From contig OZ242340.1 in assembly GCA_965208525.1 (NCBI GenBank), forward strand, positions 3,782,001 to 3,846,000: a stretch of 64,000 nucleotides of DNA, given 5' to 3'. Shown here piece after piece: positions 35,952 through 43,735 of the stretch (positions are counted from its first letter, which is position 1; each line of letters begins with the position of its first letter). The position numbers were made by a program, and so were the translations under genes. Under the pieces are notes generated by a model. It saw only the letters and a list, made by a program, of their open reading frames with translations. It was not told the origin of the DNA and did no database searches. The DNA comes from VXYL01 sp965208525 (GTDB taxonomy: Bacteria; Pseudomonadota; Gammaproteobacteria; Pseudomonadales; Azotimanducaceae).

Positions 35952-36123
35952 CTGGAGGGAGGGCATCTTGCCCTCCACCGCGCCGCAGGGTGCGTCAGAG
36001 GCGAACATGCACATTTGCTAGCCTCAAGGACGTTTTTGTCTTCAAGCCCGCCATCGTGATCTAGTCGCTCCAAAAAACTGCGCGCCTGGCGGCGCGTTGG
36101 AGGGCAAGATGCCCTCCCTCCAG
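35952..36123. mobile_element. MITE-like inverted-repeat element inside the TRAP operon
   Basis: The left end 35952-35976 (CTGGAGGGAGGGCATCTTGC plus CCTCC) and right end 36099-36123 are exact reverse complements over 25 bp. Pairing continues imperfectly inwards for about 20 bp more (CGCGCCGCAGGGTGCG against CGCGCCTGGCGGCGCG). Each arm is itself a hairpin (GAGGGCATCTTGCCCTC). The core of about 80 bp has no gene. The element ends one base before the dctQ stop codon. No target-site duplication is evident. Confidence 0.7.
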
Positions 36124-36124
36124 G

Positions 36125-36616
36125 TCACGCTCCATCCTCCGCGTCGGTTCGCGCCTCACCCCCAGTCACCGCACGAGCAACGTAGCGCAACGCCATCACC
36201 CCGGCCGCCACCGGGATGATGAGTTCGCACACCCAGGCCGGGACGGCGCCGAAGCCGATGGTGTCGTCGAGGTAGTCCCAGCGGATGAAGCGCACCGAAT
36301 ACCAGCCGAGCAGACCGCAGACGAGAGCCGTGAAGGCGGAGGTGATGCGGTTCGCCCAGGCGTTCATCTTCTCGCTGGCGAAGCGGGAGACGATGTCGAT
36401 GCGGATGTGGCTGTCCGTGGCGGCGGCGGATGCGGCACCGATCATGGTCACCCAGAGCACGCTCACGCGCACCAGTTCGTCGCCCCAGACGATGCCGGTG
36501 CCGAAGAGATTGCGCGCCAGCACTTGATAAACGGCGACGCCGATCATCACCAAGAGGAGGGCGACCAATAGCGCCGTTTCCACGGTGTGAACGGCACGCC
36601 TCAAGCGGTCGTTCAC
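36125..36616 (-). CDS. dctQ: TRAP transporter small permease DctQ
   Basis: 163 residues with four hydrophobic helices. VALLLVMIGVAVYQVLARNL, GDELVRVSVLWVTMIGAASA and HIRIDIVSRFASEKMNAW are DctQ family blocks. It pairs with DctM in the inner membrane. GTG 36616 overlaps the dctP stop (GTGA). The repeat element begins right after its stop. Confidence 0.92.
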   Translation of the reverse strand: MNDRLRRAVHTVETALLVALLLVMIGVAVYQVLARNLFGTGIVWGDELVRVSVLWVTMIGAASAAATDSHIRIDIVSRFASEKMNAWANRITSAFTALVCGLLGWYSVRFIRWDYLDDTIGFGAVPAWVCELIIPVAAGVMALRYVARAVTGGEARTDAEDGA

Positions 36617-37767
36617 CGACGGCTGGCACGCCCTATCCGGCGCGCCGGGGCACCGGGCCGACCTCGTGCCACGGAAGAGCTTGCATCGGGCGCGGTGACA
36701 GTTGCTGCCGTGCCCCGCGCTGCCGCAAGTGCAGCCACCAGTTGCCGATACAGGCCGTCCGATATGATGCCCTCACGCACCCAGCGCACCTCCGCCTGCT
36801 TGCCGAGCCGACGCCAGTTGGCCAGCTCATCCGGCGCGGGGGTTTCGAGCTTCAACCCCTGCGAAATCAACACTTGCATGGTGGCATCGTGGTCGCCGCG
36901 ATTGCGCCGGTCCGCCTCCGCCACGGCATCGGCCAAGATGCGCCGAACCGCAGCCGCGTCGGCGTCGGACAAGCCGCGAAAGCGCCGTTCCGACACCGCC
37001 AGCAGGCCATAGACATACATGAGCGGAATGTCGAGCACATAGTCGAGCTGGGTGTGCCATTGCAGTGCCACCGCAGCCACCGGAGGCGATGCCACCGTGT
37101 CAATGAGGCCCGTCTGAAGCCCGGGCAGCACATCCACCACGGTGAGGGGAATCGGCGCAATGCCAAAGGTGTCGAGCGCCCGCGCGACGGAGATGTCGCC
37201 CTCCGGCGACCAAACCTTGGCTCGGCGCATGGCTTGCAATGTGGCAGCGGGGCGCTGGCTCATCGCATAGGCCATGCCCACCTCGGCGATGCCGAAGGCG
37301 ACGAACCCGTTCCGTTCCATGCCGGCGAGCAGCACCTGGTCCAACCGCGCCCGCACCGCGTCCACCTCCGACAGGTCGCGAAAGATGAGCGGCAGGTTGT
37401 AAAGCTGAACGTCAGAATAGATACGGTTGAAAACCGTAGTGGTCACCACGCCGCCGTGCAACTGACCAGCACGGATCTTGCGCAGCACCGCCCAGTCGTC
37501 GCCCATCGCGCCGCCCGGATAGAACCGAAACGCCACCCGCCCTTCGGTGGCCGCATCCACTTCCTCGGCCGCCGCGCGCAGGATGTTCATCCACGTGGAA
37601 CCGGCGGGGGAGAGGGTGGCGATCTTGAAGGTGGTTGCGCCCGTCGGGAAGGCCAGCAAGAGACAGGTGAGCGCGACGCCGAAGATCGACCTGCGGGAGG
37701 TTCGAGACACGGTGCGGGATTTCCCCACGAGCGGTGGCTCCATTGTCGGCGAACTCACGGTTCGCAT
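36613..37767 (-). CDS. dctP: TRAP transporter substrate-binding protein DctP (TatP type)
   Basis: 384 residues from ATG 37767, which lies one base past the tatT stop; ATGs at 37785 and 37743 are alternatives. An N-terminal export signal (RRSIFGVALTCLLLAFPTGA) leads into FKIATLSPAGSTWMNILRAA, FRFYPGGAMGDDWAVLRKIR and LYNLPLIFRDLSEVDAVR. This is the TatP-like branch that works with a TPR protein, TatT. Ligand unknown. The C-terminal tail is basic and low in complexity. Confidence 0.92.
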   Translation of the reverse strand: MRTVSSPTMEPPLVGKSRTVSRTSRRSIFGVALTCLLLAFPTGATTFKIATLSPAGSTWMNILRAAAEEVDAATEGRVAFRFYPGGAMGDDWAVLRKIRAGQLHGGVVTTTVFNRIYSDVQLYNLPLIFRDLSEVDAVRARLDQVLLAGMERNGFVAFGIAEVGMAYAMSQRPAATLQAMRRAKVWSPEGDISVARALDTFGIAPIPLTVVDVLPGLQTGLIDTVASPPVAAVALQWHTQLDYVLDIPLMYVYGLLAVSERRFRGLSDADAAAVRRILADAVAEADRRNRGDHDATMQVLISQGLKLETPAPDELANWRRLGKQAEVRWVREGIISDGLYRQLVAALAAARGTAATVTAPDASSSVARGRPGAPARRIGRASRR

Positions 37768-37768
37768 C

Positions 37769-38641
37769 CTAGAAAAAGTGCTCATCCGCCGAATCGAGCA
37801 ACGCCCGTGCCTGCACCTGGGCGACGCGGTTCGACAGGGTTAGCCCCGGGGCACGGGGGTTGGCCGCCAACACGTCGTGCAGGGTTTGGTCATGCAGTTC
37901 GCGGTCGAAGACCAGGCGAGCGTATTGGGATGCAAACATCACGCGCGCCATGAGGTGGCGGCCTTCGGAAACCGCAATGGCGCGTTCAAAGTGCTCGCGC
38001 CCCACTTCGGGACGGCCACCCAATGCCGGGGGCGCAAGCGTCTCGAAAACGCCGAGATACATGTGCGGGCCGCCGTGTTCCCAGCTTCCATCAAGCTCGG
38101 CGATGCGCGCCATGAGCGCCTTCACCCGGCCCAGCTCCGCCACCGCGTTCCAATCCTCGCTGTGTGCCTGAATCCAGCCGGCCCAAGAGGTCGCAAAGGT
38201 GTAGGCAACCGGCACATCCTCCTCGCGCAACGTCGGCAGTCGCTCCTCGTATTCGGCGAAGGGCATGGCGCGCGCCTCGCAAGTCCACGGCACCTCCGTA
38301 CAAGCGGCGCGGGAGGCCAGCCGCAGCGCCTTGTCGGCGAAGTTGCGCGCCTGACCGGGGTCGTCGGCGAACGCCGAGCCGTAGGCCGCATTGAGGCTCG
38401 CCGCCGCCTGCAACAGCGCCGGACTGTTGGCGTTCGAGCGCAGGAGCGCGTCGAGCATGATTAGGTAGGCCGGCGCTCCGTTGCGCACCACCTCGAGGTC
38501 ATCGTTGTCGAGCATCGCGGCGGTAAGGTCGCTCGCGAGCGTTTCCGTCATTCCCGTCACGACATTGGTGCAGCCAGCGAGCGCAAGGCCGCAGCAGCTA
38601 GCCAAAGCGAGCCGAACGACGGCGACGGATGCGCGGCTCAC
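37769..38641 (-). CDS. tatT: TRAP-associated TPR lipoprotein TatT
   Basis: 290 residues. Lipoprotein signal with LALAGC, giving a lipidated Cys24. The rest is alpha-helical TPR-like sequence matching the TRAP transporter T-component: LLQAAASLNAAYGSAFADDP, ALRLASRAACTEVPWTCEAR, GGPHMYLGVFETLAPPALGG and a FERAIAVSEGRHLMARVMFA block. In Treponema, TatT forms a complex with its TRAP binding protein. GTG 38641 overlaps the stop of the selenoredoxin gene (GTGA). Confidence 0.9.
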   Translation of the reverse strand: MSRASVAVVRLALASCCGLALAGCTNVVTGMTETLASDLTAAMLDNDDLEVVRNGAPAYLIMLDALLRSNANSPALLQAAASLNAAYGSAFADDPGQARNFADKALRLASRAACTEVPWTCEARAMPFAEYEERLPTLREEDVPVAYTFATSWAGWIQAHSEDWNAVAELGRVKALMARIAELDGSWEHGGPHMYLGVFETLAPPALGGRPEVGREHFERAIAVSEGRHLMARVMFASQYARLVFDRELHDQTLHDVLAANPRAPGLTLSNRVAQVQARALLDSADEHFF

Positions 38642-39252
38642 GACTCGCCCTCGTCCCCCTGGGCCGTGCCCACAACCGCCGTCACGGCGTCGATCAGTTC
38701 TTCGAACGGCGGTCGGTCCCGATAGCCCGGCAGCGCGCGCTTGAGACGGATGATCCCCTCCGCGTCAATGAGGAAGATGCCGGGATGGGCAACGCCATAG
38801 GCGCCGTGTCCCTCGCCATACTCCTCGTTGCGGATGCCGAGGGCGTTGACGTGTGCCGCGCCTTGATCCGACAGCACGGGATAGCCGACGCTGTGCTTCT
38901 CCTGAAAGGCGGCGAGCTTGTCCACGCCGTCATAGGTCATCGCCGCAACTCGCACACCCACCGCCTCGAAGCGTTCCTGCCACTCAGTCAACTCGACCAG
39001 TTGACGAATGCAGAAGGGTCACCAGTCGGCACTGCGGTTGACGAAGAGAAGAAGCCCCTTCGCCCCGGTGAGGTCAGCCAAGGCACGCGGAGCGCCGGTG
39101 TGGTCCGGGGCATCGATGGCCGGCATCGCGCTGCCCACAGCCGGCCCCCAGTCGTCCTGATAGTCGTCGGCCGCCACGCCCGCGGCACCAAGCAACATGA
39201 GCGCGAGCGCGACACATCGCGCGAAATGCGTCGATCGAAGGAGCAGTTTCAC
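38638..39252 (-). CDS. Putative selenocysteine-containing periplasmic redoxin
   Basis: 204 residues if the in-frame TGA at 39019-39021 is read as selenocysteine (residue 78). N-terminal signal peptide (VALALMLLGAAGVAA, cleaved before DDY). The redoxin fold follows: GSAMPAIDAPDHTGAPRALA, LLLFVNRSADW, then Sec-PFC-IRQLVELTEW, FQEKHSVGYPVLSDQGAAHV and GVAHPGIFLIDAEG. Relatives have Cys where the TGA lies, giving a CxxC site that would be Sec78-x-x-Cys81 here. The frame is open and well conserved on both sides of the TGA. GTG 39252 sits 5 bp after GGAGG; GTG 39258 is the alternative. Coupled to tatT. If TGA acts as stop, only a 77-residue fragment is made. Confidence 0.82.
38987..39005 (-). promoter_or_regulatory. 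Candidate bacterial SECIS element
   Basis: On the coding strand GUCAACU-GGUCG-AGUUGAC forms a perfect 7-bp stem with a 5-nt loop. The loop starts 20 nt after the A of the TGA codon. Bacterial SECIS elements lie inside the reading frame shortly after the UGA and need a G at the top of the loop; E. coli fdhF has a GGUCU loop at almost the same distance. No folding program was run. Confidence 0.75.
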
Positions 39253-39400
39253 ATTCACCTCCGCTGAACAAGGCCGAAGTTCGCCCGCGTCATGGTGCGC
39301 TGGCGTCCATCTGCACTGTACTGCATTTTCGCGACGCGTCAGTGCCCTCGTCGGACGGGGATTGTCGCCACCCGTGTTGAGTCCGTCGCGGCGTCTGAAG

Positions 39401-39442
39401 CAGTCTGCGCAGCAACTGCCAACACGCCGGTCAGAGCGCGCC
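39401..39442. repeat. Degenerate copy of the double-hairpin repeat
   Basis: CAGTCTGCGCAGCAACTGCC followed by AACACGCCGGTCAGAGCGCG corresponds, on the other strand, to the GCGCGCCC + GGCAGTTCG unit seen at 46.1 and 48.4 kb. It sits in the 218-bp gap between cysC and the selenoredoxin gene. A TACAGT near 39280 (coding strand) could be a -10 box for the latter; otherwise the gap is featureless. Confidence 0.5.
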
Positions 39443-39476
39443 GGGACGGGGCACGCCCGCCCCTTACGAACTGCTG

Positions 39477-40100
39477 CTAGGACAAGCGGAATTCCCGATG
39501 GACATATGCGCGCACCTTCTGCACGGACTCCTCGACACTAAGCCGGTCCGTATCCACCACAAGCTCCGGTGCATCCGGCGCCTCGTACGGGTCGTCAATG
39601 CCCGTGAAATTGGCAATCTCACCGGCGCGAGCGCGTTCGTAGAGGCGTTTCGGATCGCGTCGCTCGCAGGTCTCGAGGGCGGCGCGAACGTAGATTTCGT
39701 GGAAATGGTCACCGGCTGCAGCCCGCGCCCGAGCGCGGTGTGCGCGATAGGGCGAAATGAAGGCCGAGATGCAGATGGTGCCCGACGCCGCAAACAGCGC
39801 CGCCACCTCACCTACGCGGCGGATGTTCTCGCTCCGGTGCGCCGGCGAGAAGCCGAGGTCCGCGTTGATTCCACGACGCATATTATCGCCATCGAGGACG
39901 AACGTGTGATAACCATCGGCAAACAGCGCCTCGTCCAGCGAGAACGCAAGCGTGGACTTGCCAGCCCCGGAAAGGCCCGTGAACCAAAGCACGCCGCCGC
40001 GATGGCCGTTACGTGCCTCGCGCTCGGCGGTGGGCACGCGATGCTCAACGGTGAAGAGATTCTGCGGGGACGTCGCCCCGATTTCGGTTCCGTCACTCAT
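39477..40100 (-). CDS. cysC: Adenylylsulfate (APS) kinase
   Basis: Phosphorylates APS to PAPS. 207 residues. P-loop WFTGLSGAGKSTLAFSLDE, DGDNMRRGINADLGFS, the conserved Ser in ISAFISPYRAHR and KRLYERARAGEIANFTGIDD. No ATP sulfurylase or PAPS reductase is adjacent. It follows the sulfotransferase fusion by 45 bp on the same strand, so its PAPS probably feeds that enzyme and not sulfate reduction. Confidence 0.95.
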   Translation of the reverse strand: MSDGTEIGATSPQNLFTVEHRVPTAEREARNGHRGGVLWFTGLSGAGKSTLAFSLDEALFADGYHTFVLDGDNMRRGINADLGFSPAHRSENIRRVGEVAALFAASGTICISAFISPYRAHRARARAAAGDHFHEIYVRAALETCERRDPKRLYERARAGEIANFTGIDDPYEAPDAPELVVDTDRLSVEESVQKVRAYVHREFRLS

Positions 40101-40145
40101 GCATTCGCGTCGCTCTTGCCGGTCATGTGGTTGTGAGGCGCAACG

Positions 40146-42593
40146 TTAGCTGCGGCGGGCGTTCGCGTCACGCGCGCCCGAAGCCTTCGTGCCGCTGCGG
40201 TTCGTGTGTGGGAACGGCACCTCGGGCACATCCTCGCCAAGGAAGGCGCAGAGCTCCGGCCAGCCGTCACCGCGTTCGAAGTCGAGCACGAGCAAGTCCG
40301 AACGGCCCTCGAAATGCGCGGCCACTTCCCTGTTGTGGGACTCGTAGCGCTCTCTGTACACGGACTCGAACCCGACCGGCGAGCCAAACCCGTAGATCCA
40401 CTCGCGCATCGGCGTCTCGTCCAGACCAAAGTAACGCACTGCGCTAGCGAGCCAGGCCTCGGTGGATCGCACAGTCAGGACGAAGCGGCTGCCGGGAAAG
40501 GCGGTATCGAGCTCCTTGTAGAGCACAGCCGCGGGATTGTCGTTGAGCGCGTCGAACTCGGGCGCGAGCCCCATGGCAAGTGCCAGCGCATTGTTGGCTA
40601 TGTTTGGATCGCGAGCGCCGTTGGGGCCGGTGACGCGATAGCCGAGCGCCTTGAGTGCGGCCGCGAGGGACTTCGTGCCGGTTCTGTGGAAGCCGATGCA
40701 GAACACCTTCGGTTGCTGTCGTCTGCGGCGCGGGCGCGAGGAATCAAGCAACGGCTGCATCGCACGCCACTGCGCCTCGCTCGATTGTTCGATCAGCGCC
40801 CGCTCTACCGCCGACACGCGCACGCGCCCTGTCAGCGGTCCGGTACGACGATCCAGCCATTCGACACAACGCAGCGCTCGTGCGCGCCTTGGCACATCAC
40901 CGAAATGACGGTTTATGAATCGCACGAGGGCGACGCCAAACCTGCCCAGCGAGGCATTGCGTCGCCTCGACGGCACGGGCAGCGGTGCGATGTCGTATTC
41001 GTCGAGAAACCGCTGCACGGTGTCGCCCTGGTACCGCAGTGCCCGCACGCGGCCCTTGCCAAACAGCAGTTCCATTTCCTGATAGACGCCGAAGCAATCG
41101 AGATGGCGACGAAACCAGTCGTCTTCCATCGCCTCGGCCAAGGAAACGTCGCGGCCCTGCACGCTTGCCGACGGCCCCTCCGTTTGCGGGTTCCGGAGGT
41201 ACTGTTCCCAGAGCGCGGCCGCGAAGGAGACCGGCTCGCGCAGCCACAGGCAAAGCTCGAAGTCGAACAACGCCGCAAGCCGCCGCAGAGCAGCCTTCGC
41301 TTCTGGCGGGTAGTCCCACCAATGGTTGAAGACGCCTTCGGTGGTGAGGATGACGGTGTGTGTGTCGTCCGGCATGTCGCGCAGCGCCGACTCGATGTAG
41401 GCCACGAAGCCGGCGATGTCGCCTTTGCGCAGCCTAGCGCTCAAGGGCTGGTGCTTGGGTTCGGGCGAGAACGAGGGCGGTGGGAACCAGATGCCACGCG
41501 CCGCAAGCTCGGCACGATTCTCGGCAAGATGCCACTGCAGCGACGAGGTACCGGTCTTCGGAGCACCCCCGTGCAGCACCAGGCGCCGACGGCAGTCGGT
41601 CGCCACCTCCCGCTGCACGAATTCCGATGAGAACAGATCAGGTTCCAGCAGCGGTACAGCACTGATCCCGGCCAATGCCCTGTCGCGCCGGAAACGCTCG
41701 AAAAACACCATCGCTCCGCCGGCGATGAGGGCATTGACCCTGGCCACTCCCTCATCGAGCACCGAAGTCTCCGAGTACGTCGGCTGGACGAGGCCCGCAT
41801 CGTCAAGCCCCCACGAGTGATAGTGCAGGATTCGCACCCGCTCGACCGGATCAAGGCTCGGCGTGCGGTCGTGCCCGCCGGGGAAATTCCAGTGGGTTGG
41901 CAGGTGGCGCCAGGGTATCTCCTTCTCCGCCAGAGCCAGCGCGAACGAGACCTGGTCGATGTGCTTGCGGGCTGCCGGCAACGCCGTCGGGTCTGCATGC
42001 ATCCACGCTGCCCAGTGCCGCCACCGCTCGCGCACGACCGCCACCTGCCGGCGCGGGATGTAGAGGACGCCACCGTTGAGGTTGGTCGCGACGGTTTCAC
42101 CACGTGCGCGCCAGTCGCACGCAATCACTTCCGGCAGCGCGACCCCCGCCTTCGCGAACACTTGCTCGATGTCGGCAAGAGGCGGATTCGGCCCATCCAC
42201 GACCTTGCCGCACACCACCTCGCCATCAGGTATGTCGAGTGGCGCCAACACAGCGATGTCGAGATCAAGCAGGAGCACGCCCTGGGCGTCGGCATCGAAG
42301 CCCGCCGGCGTCAGGAAGTGGTCAAGCTGCGCGATCTTGTTGCAATAGGTGCGATCGAGATAGGGCTCGATTACAACGACCTCATTCCCTCGCCGCTGAA
42401 ACGCACGGACGACCTCGCCCGATACCCGATTGGTGCATTGCACCACCGTCCGATGGCGCGGGATGCCGCCGACTTCCTCCAACGTGGTGAGGAGCACCTC
42501 CGCCTGATATGGATGCGCATCGAGCCAGTCCACCACCATGGACACCATGACCCCCCCACCTGCAGGGGAATGCACAATGGGTTTAATCGCCAT
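40146..42593 (-). CDS. Glycosyltransferase-like / double sulfotransferase fusion
   Basis: 815 residues from ATG 42593 (MAIKPIVHSPAGGGVM); an ATG at 42686 would add 31. Three parts are visible. Residues about 5-300 resemble a GT-A nucleotide-sugar transferase: LLLDLDIAVLAPLD contains the DxD-type motif and TNLNGGVLYIPRR follows. Residues about 337-600 start with LVLHGGAPKTGTSSLQWHLA, a PAPS 5'-phosphate loop. Residues about 628-800 start with KVFCIGFHRTGTKSLAAALK, a second such loop, with RFVLTVRSTEAWLASAV as its 3'-phosphate site. No membrane helix. cysC lies 45 bp downstream. Likely modifies a surface glycan; acceptor unknown. Confidence 0.82.
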   Translation of the reverse strand: MAIKPIVHSPAGGGVMVSMVVDWLDAHPYQAEVLLTTLEEVGGIPRHRTVVQCTNRVSGEVVRAFQRRGNEVVVIEPYLDRTYCNKIAQLDHFLTPAGFDADAQGVLLLDLDIAVLAPLDIPDGEVVCGKVVDGPNPPLADIEQVFAKAGVALPEVIACDWRARGETVATNLNGGVLYIPRRQVAVVRERWRHWAAWMHADPTALPAARKHIDQVSFALALAEKEIPWRHLPTHWNFPGGHDRTPSLDPVERVRILHYHSWGLDDAGLVQPTYSETSVLDEGVARVNALIAGGAMVFFERFRRDRALAGISAVPLLEPDLFSSEFVQREVATDCRRRLVLHGGAPKTGTSSLQWHLAENRAELAARGIWFPPPSFSPEPKHQPLSARLRKGDIAGFVAYIESALRDMPDDTHTVILTTEGVFNHWWDYPPEAKAALRRLAALFDFELCLWLREPVSFAAALWEQYLRNPQTEGPSASVQGRDVSLAEAMEDDWFRRHLDCFGVYQEMELLFGKGRVRALRYQGDTVQRFLDEYDIAPLPVPSRRRNASLGRFGVALVRFINRHFGDVPRRARALRCVEWLDRRTGPLTGRVRVSAVERALIEQSSEAQWRAMQPLLDSSRPRRRRQQPKVFCIGFHRTGTKSLAAALKALGYRVTGPNGARDPNIANNALALAMGLAPEFDALNDNPAAVLYKELDTAFPGSRFVLTVRSTEAWLASAVRYFGLDETPMREWIYGFGSPVGFESVYRERYESHNREVAAHFEGRSDLLVLDFERGDGWPELCAFLGEDVPEVPFPHTNRSGTKASGARDANARRS

Positions 42594-42804
42594 GCCGCGA
42601 GACAATCCCTCGTTGGCCGCGTCCCGACCAGGAAAGGAGCGACTGTAAAGCAAAGCCAAGACGCATTCGTGGGCTAGGACCGCCAACGCCCGCTTGCGGC
42701 CACCCCGGAAGGGATGGAGAGCGCTCTCGAGCCCCGCAGTTTCAACAGGCGTGCGGGATACGATACGATGCCGCGCTTGCCTTCAGCACCGTAAGTCTTC
42801 TTCG

Positions 42805-43695
42805 ATGCCAACATTCCATGCCCGGGCCGGGGACATCTACTTTGAGCAGCGTGGTGCACGGGCCGACCCTCGCGTGCTCCTCATTCATGGGCTTGGCTGC
42901 CAGCTCGTGCAATGGCCCGACTCGCTCATAGACGGCGTCGCCAATGCCGGGTTTTGCGTAGTGATGCTCGACAATCGCGACGCGGGGCTGTCGCATGAGT
43001 CAACCGAGGAGCCGCCGGCAATCGACGCCATCGTCGCCACCGCCAACGGAGATTCGGCGCTCGCGCCCGCATACGCGCTCGCGGACATGGCGCAAGATGC
43101 GGTGGATTTGCTGGACCATTTGGGCCAAGCCGGCGCCCACGTCGTAGGTCTGTCGATGGGCGGCATGATCGCCCAGCATGTAGCCATTTCCCATGCGGAG
43201 CGAGCCTTCAGCCTCACATCCATCATGTCGAGCACGGGCAATCCCGACCTGCCGCGGCGCGACGAGGCATTGATGGCGTTCTTGCAGCCGTTGGGCGCTG
43301 ACGACACCGACGCAGCCGTCGAAGCCCAGACCCGAGCCTTTCAGGCCATCGGCAGCGAGCACTACAACTCCGCTGAAGTCGGGTTTGCCCGCTTTTCGCG
43401 TCGTGCGGTGGAGCGGTCGTTCCGGCCGGCGGGGCTGATGCGGCAACTTGGCGCGATCGTCGCCGACGGCGACCGTAGGGAACGCTTGGCGGTGGTTCGC
43501 GCACCCACGCTGGTGATCCACGGCGTGGACGACCCGCTGGTGCCCGTTGAGGCCGGCCGCGACACGGCAGCAGCCATTGACGGTGCCCGCATCGTCGAAA
43601 TCGACCGCATGGGCCACGACCTGCCGGAACCCGAAGTGCCGCGTGTCGTGGCAGCCATCGTCGAACACGCCCGGAGCGTCGAACTGTTGCGCTAG
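42805..43695 (+). CDS. Alpha/beta-fold hydrolase
   Basis: 296 residues from ATG 42805 (MPTFHARAGDIYFEQRG). Triad visible: nucleophile Ser in HVVGLSMGGMIAQHVA, Asp in IHGVDDPLVP and His in RMGHDLPEPEVP; the oxyanion segment is LLIHGLGCQLVQW and the strand motif VMLDNRDAGLSHE. Similar to esterases, lactonases and methyl-ester hydrolases. Substrate unknown. Convergent with the LLM gene. Confidence 0.88.
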   Translation: MPTFHARAGDIYFEQRGARADPRVLLIHGLGCQLVQWPDSLIDGVANAGFCVVMLDNRDAGLSHESTEEPPAIDAIVATANGDSALAPAYALADMAQDAVDLLDHLGQAGAHVVGLSMGGMIAQHVAISHAERAFSLTSIMSSTGNPDLPRRDEALMAFLQPLGADDTDAAVEAQTRAFQAIGSEHYNSAEVGFARFSRRAVERSFRPAGLMRQLGAIVADGDRRERLAVVRAPTLVIHGVDDPLVPVEAGRDTAAAIDGARIVEIDRMGHDLPEPEVPRVVAAIVEHARSVELLR

Positions 43696-43735
43696 CTTTG
43701 CACCTGGCCGCTACCGAGAACGGGCGCCTGCGGTT

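Noticed and set aside
35977..36098. Possible small gene or promoter inside the MITE-like element
   Set aside because: No frame with a start, ribosome site and coding character; no paired -35/-10 boxes could be supported.
39022..39252. Stand-alone 77-residue truncated redoxin (TGA as stop)
   Set aside because: Family similarity continues in the same frame directly after the TGA, including the second Cys of the motif, and a hairpin follows; a pseudogene remains possible but is less likely.
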